Source of the DNA: Malachius bipustulatus | Lineage: Eukaryota; Arthropoda; Insecta; Coleoptera; Melyridae | NCBI GenBank assembly: GCA_910589415.1 | Contig: OU342634.1 | Span: 38,370,723-38,434,722 of the forward strand | DNA length: 64,000 nucleotides | Reading direction: 5' to 3' | Part shown: in pieces, positions 46,750-58,400 of the stretch | Layout of the letters: each line of letters opens with the position of its first letter | Position numbering within the stretch: position 1 is the stretch's first letter | Program-made: the position numbers and the translations under genes | The notes under the pieces: generated by a model | Seen by the model: only the letters and a program-made list of their open reading frames with translations | What the model was told of the DNA's origin: nothing | The model's database searches: none

Positions 46750-48050
46750 ATAGAATAGAGTTCGTCTTAAAGACGGAGTCCTTTCAACTATTTTTTTAAA
46801 TAGATTTATTTTTGTTCAATAATTTTATTGAAATTTTTCTTATATTAACTATAGGAAGTTGTTTTATATATATATAATCAAATTATGATGTTGAGAAACG
46901 CACGTTTAGGTAGGTACTATACTGTCTTTGACTGTTTTCAAGTTTAGTCAGAAATAAGGTAGGTAAGCATTATTCATTTTGTTCAACTCAATCAACGGTT
47001 AAACAATAATTGTCAAGCCTATAATAATTTAGTTTAGTATGAAACGAGACATTAGCTTCTGAACAGTAAATATGCGTCTCTTAAAACAAGAAGAACCCTC
47101 TTCGATATGTGGAAGCCGAGATTTCGCAAAATTAAAATCGCTGCTAAGAATCCTTTCGATTTTATGAATTTTTTTCGACAAATGCCCAATATAACACAGG
47201 TTTTCTTTTAATAATCTCCCTTGAATACTTCATGAAGCGTTAAAAACAAATTTTGTTTTATGACTTTGAAATAGCGATATTTGAAATCATAATATTATGT
47301 TGAAGAATAGAAATATTAAGGTCGCACTGTCGATTTGAAAATTGGAAATTTATATGTATAAGTAAAGTCTATTTTTTATTTAGATGGACTTGTCAAACAG
47401 CTGTTAAGTTGGTACCCTGTGCAATCTTTAAACAGTAATTTTCATATTGTCGGATGGTAGCCTGTTTTCTTGACCTAGGCAAAAAATTTACGTTGTGACT
47501 AAAGTAACGGCAACATTCCCCGATTCGTGTATAGGCTATGACGTCACCTGCAAAACATGTTTCCTTGTTGTAAGTTGCTCAGTTATAAAACGCAAGTTAA
47601 AAACTTCAAATTACTTTATTTTCTTCGAAAATAGTCCTTTTTTAGAAGTTATTCGTTTTTTGAGGATAAATTTAACTGTTGCTTGGATTGACTATAATAA
47701 TCTAATGACGTTTTGTCATTATTAGCAAGTCGGCACTCTAGTCACAGCGAAACGCCAGAAACTTGAAAAGTTGAAGTTGTCAAATTGACAAACCAAATTA
47801 TCAAATTCAAAATTATTAAAATGCTCAGGCAGGTAAATTTATTTCAAAAGAAAGAAAAGAATGAATCATCAAATGCTATAAACATTAGCGATTGAAAGAT
47901 GTTTCTCCAGATTAAGCAAAAATACAGTTTAATCAGATTCCTTAATTAAGAAATTCTTAAAAAATGATTAAATAATGTAAGTACCTACCTCTATTTGTCA
48001 ATAATAGATCTTCTATTTTCAACATTTTTACATAAAACTAAGAAGGAATC
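46750..48050. other. OR-D 3' flank and spacer
   Basis: The flank shares the GTTCGTCTTAAAGACGG hairpin region (about 46760) with the other ORs. A weak inverted pair (GTTGTGACTAAAGT near 47492 and ACTCTAGTCACAGC near 47735) may bound a small MITE. The 76-codon frame inside it is not supported by anything else. Confidence 0.35.
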
Positions 48051-48063
48051 GGTCTAATATCTT

Positions 48064-48194
48064 GGTATTTGATATTTGGTATTATAACTAAATGTGAGAG
48101 ATGGTTTATATGGTCCCAAACACTGAAGCCAGCGGGCTTATTATTGTATTTCTCACATTTAGATTTTCCTTGATTAGAAGAGCTCCGTTCCTTT
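48064..48194 (-). mobile_element. 131-bp 3' end of the RNase H LINE
   Basis: The segment is the complement of the 3' end at 43253-44405 (from AAAGGAACGGAGCTCTTCTAA to the CCAAATA-type tail). It is flanked by a perfect 13-bp duplication GGTCTAATATCTT (48051-48063 and 48195-48207). This fixes the true 3' end of the family. Confidence 0.9.
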
Positions 48195-48489
48195 GGTCTA
48201 ATATCTTACATATATAAGATTTATAAGAGTAAATAGCTAGGTGCTTACACTTACAAGTCTCTAAAATTTTCCAATTTATTACCTCTAGAAATTGCGTTTA
48301 CAGCTTTTCGAATTTTAAATTTTGAAATAAAATGACATTTCAACTAATCGACATAACCTAAATTAATTTATACCTATCTCAGTGACTATTTTAGTAACAA
48401 CTATCACCATAACCAACCTAATCAGTCTTGTTGCCAATCGTTCCCCTAGAATTTTGACTTGGTGGAATCCATCTAAATAAAAAATAAAG

Positions 48490-49060
48490 TATAGGTACTT
48501 TGACGACCCACAGCAGAAAATTAAAAAAATTAGAAAAAAGGATATCACATCTGGAGTACTGTGTAAATTGCTAAAGGCCCCAACTGAATAATTCAGCAAC
48601 ACAGGAGTCCAGGAATGAGCTTTTCCACCGAGGTGCAAATACTGTTTTTTCACAGATTGTAATAAATGCTTACCTTAATAAACTTGTTTGTTTTACAAAC
48701 CTATTTTATTTTATTACCTATTGCACAAATGTATACTTAAACTCCTTAAATTAATATTAAATTATCTATACCCTTTATTGCAAAAAGAAAATAAATCAAT
48801 AATTATTATAATAGATACATAACAAAATAATTTGTTGTGAAAAATAAGAACTGCAACGACGAGAAAATCAAAGGAATCAAAGAAATCAAATAAAATCAAA
48901 GAAAATGCGGTAAAACTAAAAAAAAAACGTCTTAGTTTGAGAGGTTACATCTTAGTAAATTTTTATCCAATAATAATTTAAAATAACACTTTTGAAGGAA
49001 ATTTGTTTTTCTGCATAGCAATGCCTATAACTATCTCTGCTCAGAAAAAATAAGAACCCG
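48490..49060. repeat. Dispersed repeat, copy 3, with its left flank
   Basis: It matches 5315-6240 with a shorter interior, and 30500-31180 in part. Confidence 0.5.
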
Positions 49061-49139
49061 CTTTTTGATAGTTTCTTATTATTGTTCCGTTTATTAGGAC
49101 ATAATCAATAATAGCCTATAAATGTTTGTAGTAAACATT

Positions 49140-49490
49140 TCCACTACACTAGATATGTGTACGCATCAGTACGTTTCCTTTAGGGTTTGGACATATTTAT
49201 GTAGACTCTCCAGACATCCTCTCCAAGATCTCCTTCCATATTGTACAGGTCTTTCATAGGCGACAATAGCTTATGCGAGTTCGTCCCGCAAGGACAAACA
49301 CTCTATATTCTTTACACTGCATCGTGTATGCGACTCTGACAACATGGTTGGTGATAGTCGATCATCTATTCCTGTGCAGCGAACTCCAACTTCGACGACG
49401 CCTGATTGGGGCTCAGACTCTCCTAGTGGCTGACTACCTCGCTTACTCTGGGTACAGCTGCATTTATAGTTGTTTATAATAAATTAAGTA
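49140..49490. repeat. Duplicated block, second copy
   Basis: It matches 31340-31690. Its flanks also match, so it belongs to a larger duplication of the OR-C upstream region. Confidence 0.45.
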
Positions 49491-49679
49491 ATAAACACGT
49501 CGTAGAGAAAATAGCGTCTTCTTCTCGCGAAAAATGAGGACTATACTATTCTTGCAAATATTTGCACACCATTTTTGAACTTATTTTGATAATAATTTTG
49601 TCAACGATGTGGACTTGATAGGTATCAAACTGCAGCCAGCAAAGACTTTATATTTATTTCTCCAAAATCACGATTTTCA

Positions 49680-50215
49680 ATTTTAAAAATGCTCCTGTAG
49701 CTTTATCTTTCAAGATTAGTGAACGAAATTTTGGATTCTTGTGAAGCTTTGGAATGACGTTAGATTTTCGTTGAAAAAATTTCCAAAAGTAACGTCACTT
49801 CTACAGGGCGTCGTTCCAAAATTTCAAAAATCCGGTTCTTGAGGCACGGTTTCTGGTCGCAGTTTTCAATCTAGGGGGCTGAAATTTTTGTGAAAGTAAG
49901 ATGTCTACAAGGAGTGGTCTGGTATAGCACTTGAGCAAAATCGGCCGAGCCGTTTCAAAATGGCGACTATTTGAATTTTTGTGAATTTTTGGAAAATAGG
50001 CTATTTTTTGAACCCCTGTATGAGCAGGATGGCAAAAAAGCTTTGAAATCAAATTAACAGGATTTGAAGAAAATTATTGGAAATTTGATTTAATGCAATA
50101 AAATTAGCATATTTTCTATTAATAAACCAGTGTCGTGGGTAGAAAAAGGGTAAAAATGTCTAAATTTCTATAACCGTTTATGAGTCCATTTTTGAAGAAA
50201 TTGAACCTAAATTTT
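49680..50215. repeat. Dispersed non-coding repeat (copy 2 of 3)
   Basis: It matches the first half of 1-985. The match stops near 50215, where about 840 bp of other sequence including a tRNA-like SINE head intervene before the third copy. Confidence 0.5.
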
Positions 50216-50586
50216 CCATTTTTTTTTATTTAACATATAATTTGAAGTCTTATTTCCGTTTCATCTCGCATATGTGGGCACTTTAAACGAAAAACAAAAA
50301 ATTTCCTCGCTGGTGGAAAATTAGCTTACACTTATTTAAAATTATTAAATCGATGAAATGGTTCGCAATTTCTTTTTTATTTTTTTTCACATTCAATTAC
50401 GAATGGTTCTGAAAATTAGAAGAGCAATCGCAACGACAATTAAATCACCTACATGCGGGTGAAAAAAGTTTTCAAATTGGTCTTTTAATAACGAAGATAT
50501 GACCAGTTTAAAAAATAAAATGTGTTTGTGATATGTACCTACCTGACGTAATACATTATACCCAATCAGCGCTACAATTTTAAATA

Positions 50587-50662
50587 GCACCGTGGCTTAG
50601 TTCGTTACGCTCTTGCCTAGCAAACTGATGGTGCGGTGTTCAAATCCACGAGAGTAGCACTT
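50587..50662 (+). mobile_element. tRNA-like SINE head
   Basis: GTGGCTTAGTTCGTTACG resembles an A box and GTTCAAATCC a B box of the Pol III promoter, spaced as in a tRNA. The acceptor stem does not pair and a T-run follows (TTTTTTTT at about 50662). It therefore looks like the 5' end of a tRNA-derived SINE rather than a working tRNA. Confidence 0.45.
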
Positions 50663-51054
50663 TTTTTTAGGTAGGTGGAGTTTTCTCAAAAAAAAATCGG
50701 ATTATTTTTTGTTAAGTATATTTGGGGGACGTATCTCATAGTATTTATGAGAAACTAACTTTTACGTGCGGTCTCGGAAGTTCCCATCTATTTTGGTCCT
50801 TCAGGAGCGAAATAGAAAAAATTAACACAAAAAGAGATGAATGACAGATTTTAACTATGACGCGGAATCTACTGATCACAGGGCCGTGTAGCGTTATAGA
50901 AAAATGTTAACACGAAAAACAACATGAAAAATTAATATGAAAAATTTTAACTTTGACGGGTAATCGACTGAAACTCCGGGCCGAAGGCCAGGAGTATCTC
51001 AGGCCAAGGTCTCGGAAGAGACCTTGTTTTTTACAATGATGTTTATTTCTCTAA

Positions 51055-51690
51055 AATTTTACATACGCTCCTGTAGCTTCAGCTTTCAAGATTAGTGAAT
51101 GACATTTTTTACTGTTATGAAATTTTGAAATGACGTTTGATTTTCGTTAATAAAATTTCCTAAAGTTGCGTTACTTCTACCAATTGCGTCCCTTCAAATT
51201 TCCAAAAAACCCGTCCATGAGGCACGGTTTTAGGTCGCAGTTTTCAATCTACGGGGTTGAAATTTTTGTGGGAGTAAGATATTCACAAGGAGTGGCCTGG
51301 TACTAGGTATATTTAAGTAAAATCGGTCGAGCGGTTCCAAAATGACGACTTTTTTGAAATTTAGAAAAAAAATTGCTATTTTCTGAACCCCTGTTAAGCA
51401 AAATAGAAAAAAAAAACTTTCTATATAATGCAATAAAATTTGTATTATTTCTATTAAAAAGCCAGTGGCGGGGCTAGGAAAAAGGTAAAAATTACTAAAT
51501 TTCCGTAACCGTAACATAGTTTTCCAAAGAATTTAATGGAAATTTTCACAGTTTAAACAACTACGCTAATATCATGATATAACAATGAAAAATTAAAAAT
51601 TTCAAAAAGCCAATTTAAAAAATTGGCTAAAAAAAATCGCAAAAAATACACTATTTATGCGATTGATGCGCAAGAAGGTTTTTTTTTGTT
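51055..51690. repeat. Dispersed non-coding repeat (copy 3 of 3)
   Basis: It matches 1-985, including the end motif GATGCGCAAGAAGG near 51665. Confidence 0.55.
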
Positions 51691-51757
51691 TAGTTTATTT
51701 AGTTGCAAAAACAGAAAACCTCGATTAGGTTAAGCGATGACATGACATCCTAGTATA

Positions 51758-52635
51758 CAGGGTGTCCCAGCTTATTCGAAGCGGTCTCTGTAGGCCAAAC
51801 GATGGACTTTTTCAAAAAACTTTTTGAAAATTCAAGTAGAGAATCACAATGGCCATAATTTAAAATTATTTTGGAGTATACGGAGTGTCCCATATGACAG
51901 TGGCATATCAAAGTTATGTTTTTTTAAATGGAATGCTCCTATGTTATTGCATTTTTAGATTGTCTGAGAAGAGAAAATACGATTGATTTTTACAGTTGGT
52001 GTTTAAATTCAGAAGTTATTCAGTTATAAACAAGTGAAAATCGTCATTTTTCAAGTTCAAAGCCCTGTACAACGAAAACGGCTGAAGATAGAGAAAAACG
52101 GCTTACATGTCCCTATTTTACTTTTTCATGTACTATCCTATCATGTAGATGAAATGTTTATACAGGGTGATAAAAAATTTGAAAAATTCTGAGATTTCTC
52201 CACGCGTCGCCAAATAAAAAAATCAAAGAAAGTAAAAATTTTTCTATACCATAGGATAGTACATAAAAAGTTAAAATAGGGACATGTAAGCCGTTTTTCT
52301 CTATCTTGAACCGTTTTCATTGTACAGGGCTTTGAACTTGAAAAATGACGATTTTCACTTGTTTATAACTCAAAAACTTCTGAATTTAAACACCAACTGT
52401 AAAAGTCAATCTTATTTTCTCTTCTCAGACAATCTAAAAATGCAATAACATAGGAGCATTCCATTTAAAAAAGCATAACTTTGATATGCCACTGTCATAT
52501 GGGACACTCTGTATACTCCAAAGTAATTTTAAATTATGGCCATTGTGATCCTGTACTTGGAATTTGCAAAAATTTTTTGGAAAAAATCAATCGTTTGGCC
52601 TGCAGAGACCGCTTCGAATAAGCTGGGACACCCTG
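51758..52635. mobile_element. Fold-back element with CAGGGTGTCCCAGCTTATTC ends
   Basis: The 878-bp element is palindromic over most of its length, with TA at 51756-51757 and 52636-52637. The arms include GCCAAACGATGGA and CATATGACAGTGGCATATC motifs shared with 3436-4782. The loop is near 52170-52240. It is non-coding. Confidence 0.85.
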
Positions 52636-53072
52636 TATACATATAGACGTAAGCAATTGTTACGAAAATGATCTTATTAAGGATATTGGTAGCTCTTATT
52701 GGTGAAGATTTGCTCCTGCAAGTAAGCCTGGAAAATGTTAAGTGGGTCTAGGGATTTGGGATTTAACATGCAAATTTTGTGCATATATCCAGGCATATCT
52801 TTGCAAAGGAATGTTATTGAAATAACTTCTGCGTAATGGCTAAAATGTACCTATAATAGGTAATTAGCTATATAATTTTGAAAAGGCTAGATAATACTAG
52901 CGCAGAAAAAAATCAAGGTATTTATAAAGTTAACAACAAAATCTTGAAAGTATTACAATATTTTTTGAATTAAATTTCTCCAATTTGATTTAAATGTTGT
53001 CATGACAACAATCCGGCAATTTTCAATTCAGTTAAATTAATTTAGTTTAATTCAATTTAATTCAATTTAATT

Positions 53073-53630
53073 GCTCGATTTAGACAACGGTAAGGGCCGT
53101 GTAGGTCTTGTCAAGACGAAACGTTTTTTTATTTGAAGTTTTTGGATTTGGACCTTCGTTGCGGAAATATGGCCGACTTCCGGTTTTTAGTTTTTTGGCT
53201 CCAGTTTCGGCATTTTTAGGTTCTCGCCCAAACTGAAACTAGTTTTGGAAACTCCTTAGCTTCAGTTACAACTTTCATATTGAAGTCAAGGTTCTATCTC
53301 TGTTGGATTCAAAATGGTGACATGCCCAAGACTTTAAATTTTAAGTCTTTGAATCAATTCAAATTGAATCAAATTGAAAAATTAAGATTTTGAATCCAAC
53401 AGAGATAGAACCTTGACTTCAATATGAAAGTTGTAACGGAAGCTAAGGAGTTTCCAAAACTAGTTTCAGTTTAGGCGAGAACCTAAAAATGCCGAAACTG
53501 GAGCCAAAAAACTAAAAACCGGAAGTCGGCCATATTTCCGCAACGAAGGTCCAAATCTAAAAACTTCAAATAAAAAAAACGTTTGGTCTTGACGAGACCT
53601 ACACGGCCCTTACCGTTGTCTAAATCGAGC
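53073..53630. mobile_element. Near-perfect 558-bp palindrome
   Basis: It starts GCTCGATTTAGACAACGG and ends with the exact complement. The arms of about 215 bp differ at only a few positions and meet around a short loop near 53290-53375. No open frame, no relation to the other families seen. It occupies the point where, by comparison with 32860-38280, an OR gene would be expected. Confidence 0.8.
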
Positions 53631-53866
53631 TGGTACATCCTGTATATGTATAAATATTTTAAAATATATAAATATTTTTGTTAAATCGCATCATAACGTT
53701 CATATTATATTGATTGCCATTTCAGTTTAGGAATAATAGTCTGTTACTCACAAGTGCTTAAAAGTGAAAAAAACAACAATTAAAAGTGGATTTTCTTGAA
53801 ACTTGTCATTTTGATAATCATACAAAATACCAATTTCTCGTCGTCAAAAATTAACAAATAAAAATT

Positions 53867-54205
53867 TTGTGTAACACGCTTTGCAAAACGACTATAGAGC
53901 TTTTTTTATACAAAATACTTGTAAGAAAATGTCACATGAGAAAAGGTGTTCTGATTGAAAAAAAGTATTGCAGTTTAAATAAAAATATTCCGAGAGGGGG
54001 ATACGATCTTTATTACCCAACCGATAAACTGATATGTGGTGATGAGACACGTTTGATTAAATTAATTACAAATAAAAGAATCGTACCAATAACATCAACA
54101 TACCATGAAGAAAATGATGCATTCCTTCATTTAAATCGAGAAATACCCCAAGGAGCGTTTTCTCGGTTATTTCAATTTTTATTATGCCAGTCGAAATGCG
54201 AGTAG
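53867..54205 (+). pseudogene. Unidentified coding-like fragment
   Basis: A 112-codon frame reads IPRGGYDLYYPTDKLICGDE, IKLITNKRIVPITSTYHEEN and LNREIPQGAFSRLFQFLL. Its composition looks protein-like and is unlike the AT-rich noise around it. The second copy upstream of OR-D (38870-39180) has the same sequence with stops. I do not recognise the family. It could be an exon of a captured or relict host gene, or of an unknown transposon. The amino-terminal third is probably not coding. Confidence 0.35.
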
Positions 54206-54325
54206 AATTATTAATGTATCTGGTAAATGGATTTATATTACTCTAATAAATGACCCTCTTCATTTTACGTTTTACTAATTTTGTTATGTCTGAAATTATC
54301 TAAACGCATAACCATAATCATAATA

Positions 54326-54613
54326 ATATTTGAGGAGTTTTATTGGGATTTTGGGATTTAGGTTCTAATTTAAATTTGCCACTAAAGATTCTTTACAGGA
54401 CAAATTAGAAAAAATTCGTACAGCATGCGAGGAGAAGACTGAAGACATGGACGGTATCGTTTCGTCCTTTTTATGGACTTATCAGCATATCATATCAGTG
54501 AGATCCAAACACACATGCTATACGAAAGTCGGAAGTTCTATATCTATTCTAAGTGGTGTTTTCGTATTGTAGTGATAAATTAGAACCTAAATCCCAATAA
54601 AACTCCTCAAATA
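54326..54613. mobile_element. Small MITE with TTTGAGGAGTTTTATTGGGA ends
   Basis: Inverted repeats of about 38 bp bound a 210-bp unique centre. The insertion is missing from the matching site upstream of OR-D (near 39295). Confidence 0.65.
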
Positions 54614-55351
54614 TTATATAATCAAATAAGTGGTTCAATAAAATAATTATAAATCATAATCATAATGTCTATCGAACTTTGTGTTGAAATGTTAGACAAA
54701 ATAACAAATAAATTTGACTAAATTGTATCAAAGTACTTATAGTTACAAAAAATAATATAATCCAAATAACGTGGTGTTATTATTAAAGAATAATATATTA
54801 CTTTTGAAGCTGGATGATGATTTTCTCATAAAATCGTAGAGAAAATAGCGTCTTCTTCTCGCGGAAAATGACTCATTCACTTAGACTATATACTATTTTC
54901 GAAAATATGCATTTACGCTTATTTTTATATAAATAGTTATTTAAACGATTAGGACTAGAAATGAGATTTCAACTAACAAAGGACTTGACTTCCAAGGTTA
55001 CTGAACAAGTTAACGGAGTTTTTTTAACCATGTCGTTTATAACAATAGATACTTACTAGTTACTGTTTCAGTCACTAATATTGTTTTTTTCTGTTAAGTA
55101 TATTTAGCTCTAAAACTTGTTAAGGGCTGGAACGGCATTTTATAACGGAGTTATTTCTTGGTGTGTTTAGCTCTAAAAATACATCAAACCTCAATTAGGT
55201 TAAGCGATGACAATAATAATGTTCTAGTTTTAAAATCGTAAGCAATTAATAATATTATCTTCTTTAAAGACATTGGTAGCTTTTCTGATATTTAGGGCCG
55301 CTGTAGTTTTTTTAGATTTGCTTACAGTAACTCATTTAGTTTCAACTTCTA

Positions 55352-55359
55352 TATAAAAG
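55352..55359 (+). promoter_or_regulatory. TATA-like box of OR-E
   Basis: TATAAAAG followed by CTGACAGTTCATAA, 94 bp before the start codon, in the block conserved across the array. Confidence 0.5.
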
Positions 55360-55445
55360 CTGACAGTTCATAATATTATCGTGTTTAGTTAACTCATGTA
55401 ACTAGTAATATTTGCTTTTTAAAATTTACAGATTCGCATTCAATA

Positions 55446-58400
55446 ATGGATTTTAGCAATGTAGTGAACTTCAAAGGTAGTGTATCTTACAACTTTCAAA
55501 TAACTACAAATCAAAATAGATTCTTAACAAATTATGGATTTTTCTAGACGACCCCCTGCAATTTCTAATGAGATACAGTTTCGATATTTTTGCACATCCT
55601 CTTTATATATGTTGCGCAGTGTTCTCTATAACTCTGCTTGGTTTCGTTCTGTTTGTGCATATTTACGATAGTTTCAAGGCAGGAAATATGGAGATTCTAC
55701 TAAATTACGGACCATCATTTTTTGTGATACTCTACGTAAGTTAACAGAAACTTTCTTCAAACTTTTTATTGTTTTATTAATCGATTATTCGGTTGTAGGG
55801 TTTCTGCGCCTTGATTTTCACTTTAATTAAAGTACCTGATGCCATTGAAATATTGAAAGACATGAATGAAAACAGCTTAGATATTAGTAATTGCGATGAA
55901 CATTTCATTAAAAAACTTAACAAAGAAATTTTGTATTTAAAGCGCACAGTTTACAATGTTTACATTCACATGTGCCTGACTATTGTGACAGTACTATTAA
56001 TTTGCAGTGATATCGAAGATCCTTATCATATATTTTACGCAATAACTTTCATCAGAGAGCACTTTCCCCAACATAAAATCACTTTGACTCTAATTTTTCA
56101 TTTCACTGTGTTAATTATGGGAATTTGCATGTCATATACGGCATATTGTATATGCTACCCTTGCTTAATGGGGTACATGCAACTAAAGATATTCGTTTAT
56201 ATGTTGATAAATATTGAAGATGGATTCCATAGAAGATGGGACACCGATGAATCGCTGTTGTCTGACAGATATTACCAAAACAGTATCTACTACAGACTGA
56301 AACTCATTACAAGGCAAACTTTTATTTTCAAAAGGTAGAATGAGTAAATGGGTTAAGATTTCTATTAATTCATTAATTTATTATTCTATTATTTATTCAT
56401 TTGACAGAGAAAATTGTTTAGAACTGAAAATTTGTATCTATTCGACAATATTAATATTTATTAAATTCTCATCTTATTACGTTGATATTTTCCAAATTAT
56501 TACGGTCCTTGGATTAAATTCATCAATGCTGCAAGACTTATATCCCTTATTAATCGCTAGGTGAATACGCAATGCAGTTCGAACACATTCTAAAAACTGT
56601 ACTCTAATAATAATTTGGAAAGGATCTCTATTTTTCCTATTATCAATAAATCAAAGATAATTATATATTATTATATTATATTATAATATATTATCTACAT
56701 TATTTCAACTTGAGAAAATCTTAAAGATAACGTTTAAAAAAATTGACAATAAATTATTTGTATTGACAATTAAATATTCTGCTAATTTAGAAATTTTGAT
56801 AAAAAATTTCTTAGTGAATGTATTAAGTAATAAGTAATAGATGCAAAACTAGTGTACTTAATATAAACCTACTTAATATAAATAAGTGTTATTAAACAAC
56901 AAAATGTATATTAAATTATAATTAATTTTTCAGTGTGGCGTCTGAAATTAACGCATGGTTTGAGATTGAATTTTTTCTATTTGCTTTCTTAGGTCTTCTT
57001 TTAGCAATGTCCCTTATGATGTACACGCTTTATTCGGTAAGTTATAAAATATTATAACTATAAAGTACATAGTGTGATCGACCTCTGATCGACACACTAA
57101 TTGGCAGAAAGGTATGAAAATTGTGAAGATGTTGTCAATTGATTTGATCTTCTGATGTTCAGACTTGCTTGAATATAACTTTGATATAATTTTAGTTCTG
57201 AAAAGTCAAGTCCTTACATCTTGAAAGTTTACAAGATAGTTATTTATGACTTAAAGTTTAAAAGTGTTAAAGAAGTGTTAAAAGTGAGATTTTATTTTGT
57301 CAGTGAGGAGTTTTCCGAAAGAACTTCCAGCGAGTAAACAACCTCACGAACAAAATGAAATCACTTTTCTCATGTCTATAATACAACTACTATTTATACA
57401 AATTGCTTTTAAAAGAATAAAAACAATACCCAATTTGTAATTTTTTTAAAGAAGTTTATCAAATTTGTATTTATAAGCAATCATCAACGATTTATAGTGA
57501 TCTACGTAAACTTTTAACTTTAAATTTTTAACACTTGAGTTAAAATAGCTATTTATATGATACAAGTTGAAAAATTGGGGTTTCTAAAGGACGCAAAATT
57601 GTCCACGAATTGTCGACGGAAAACGAGGCCGAAGGCCGAGTTTGATAATCGTCAAGTGCTTAAACATGCCTTTTGCAATGTATGTCACTCTATTGATTTT
57701 TTGTTAAATCGTCGAGAAATAACAATTTTTATATGAATACCAAATAGCGAATAAAATAAATAACAATTATTTATGCAACTCTAGAAATTGATATTTTGAT
57801 ATTGTCAAAGTGGCAGGCTTCATAAAAACTTGCTTTAAAAATTGGCATTTATGTCACCTTTTTAATCACAAGTACGTAAAAAAATGTCATTTCGAAACTC
57901 TCGAAGGACAATTACAATGGCAACTTTATGAAACGTTAATGGAAAAATGTCAATATTTTTTGACGGGCGTCTAAAAGTAATGTTTTTTTCCACGCGATCA
58001 GCACGTCATATCAGTCAGACACACACAACACATATACCACGAAATACTGGAAGTAATTAATATTATTTATCCTAACGAGTCTGCGCGGTGATGCGTGGTT
58101 GTGACTTTTAATTTCAATTGACTATTCAAAATAAATCTCAAATCTAAAATATAAACCAAGTGATTCAATAACAATACGTAATACAGGATGATCCCGAAAT
58201 GGCGGACACGGACAGCACCACAGCATCCATTGTGGATTAAGGATTCTAAGTTTTATTTACTGTTTTTTCCAGTATGGCTCCCTTAAGAAGATATGACCAC
58301 TTTTGTGGAAAAAAAAGTTACAACACTGCACTACCCTTCTTAAGGAAAAAATAATGTGTAGGTCTACAATAATACCCAGATAGATATTACCATGGAAACA

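Noticed and set aside
50587..50662. Functional tRNA gene
   Set aside because: A and B boxes are present, but the acceptor stem does not pair and the sequence is embedded in repeats. It is better read as a SINE head.
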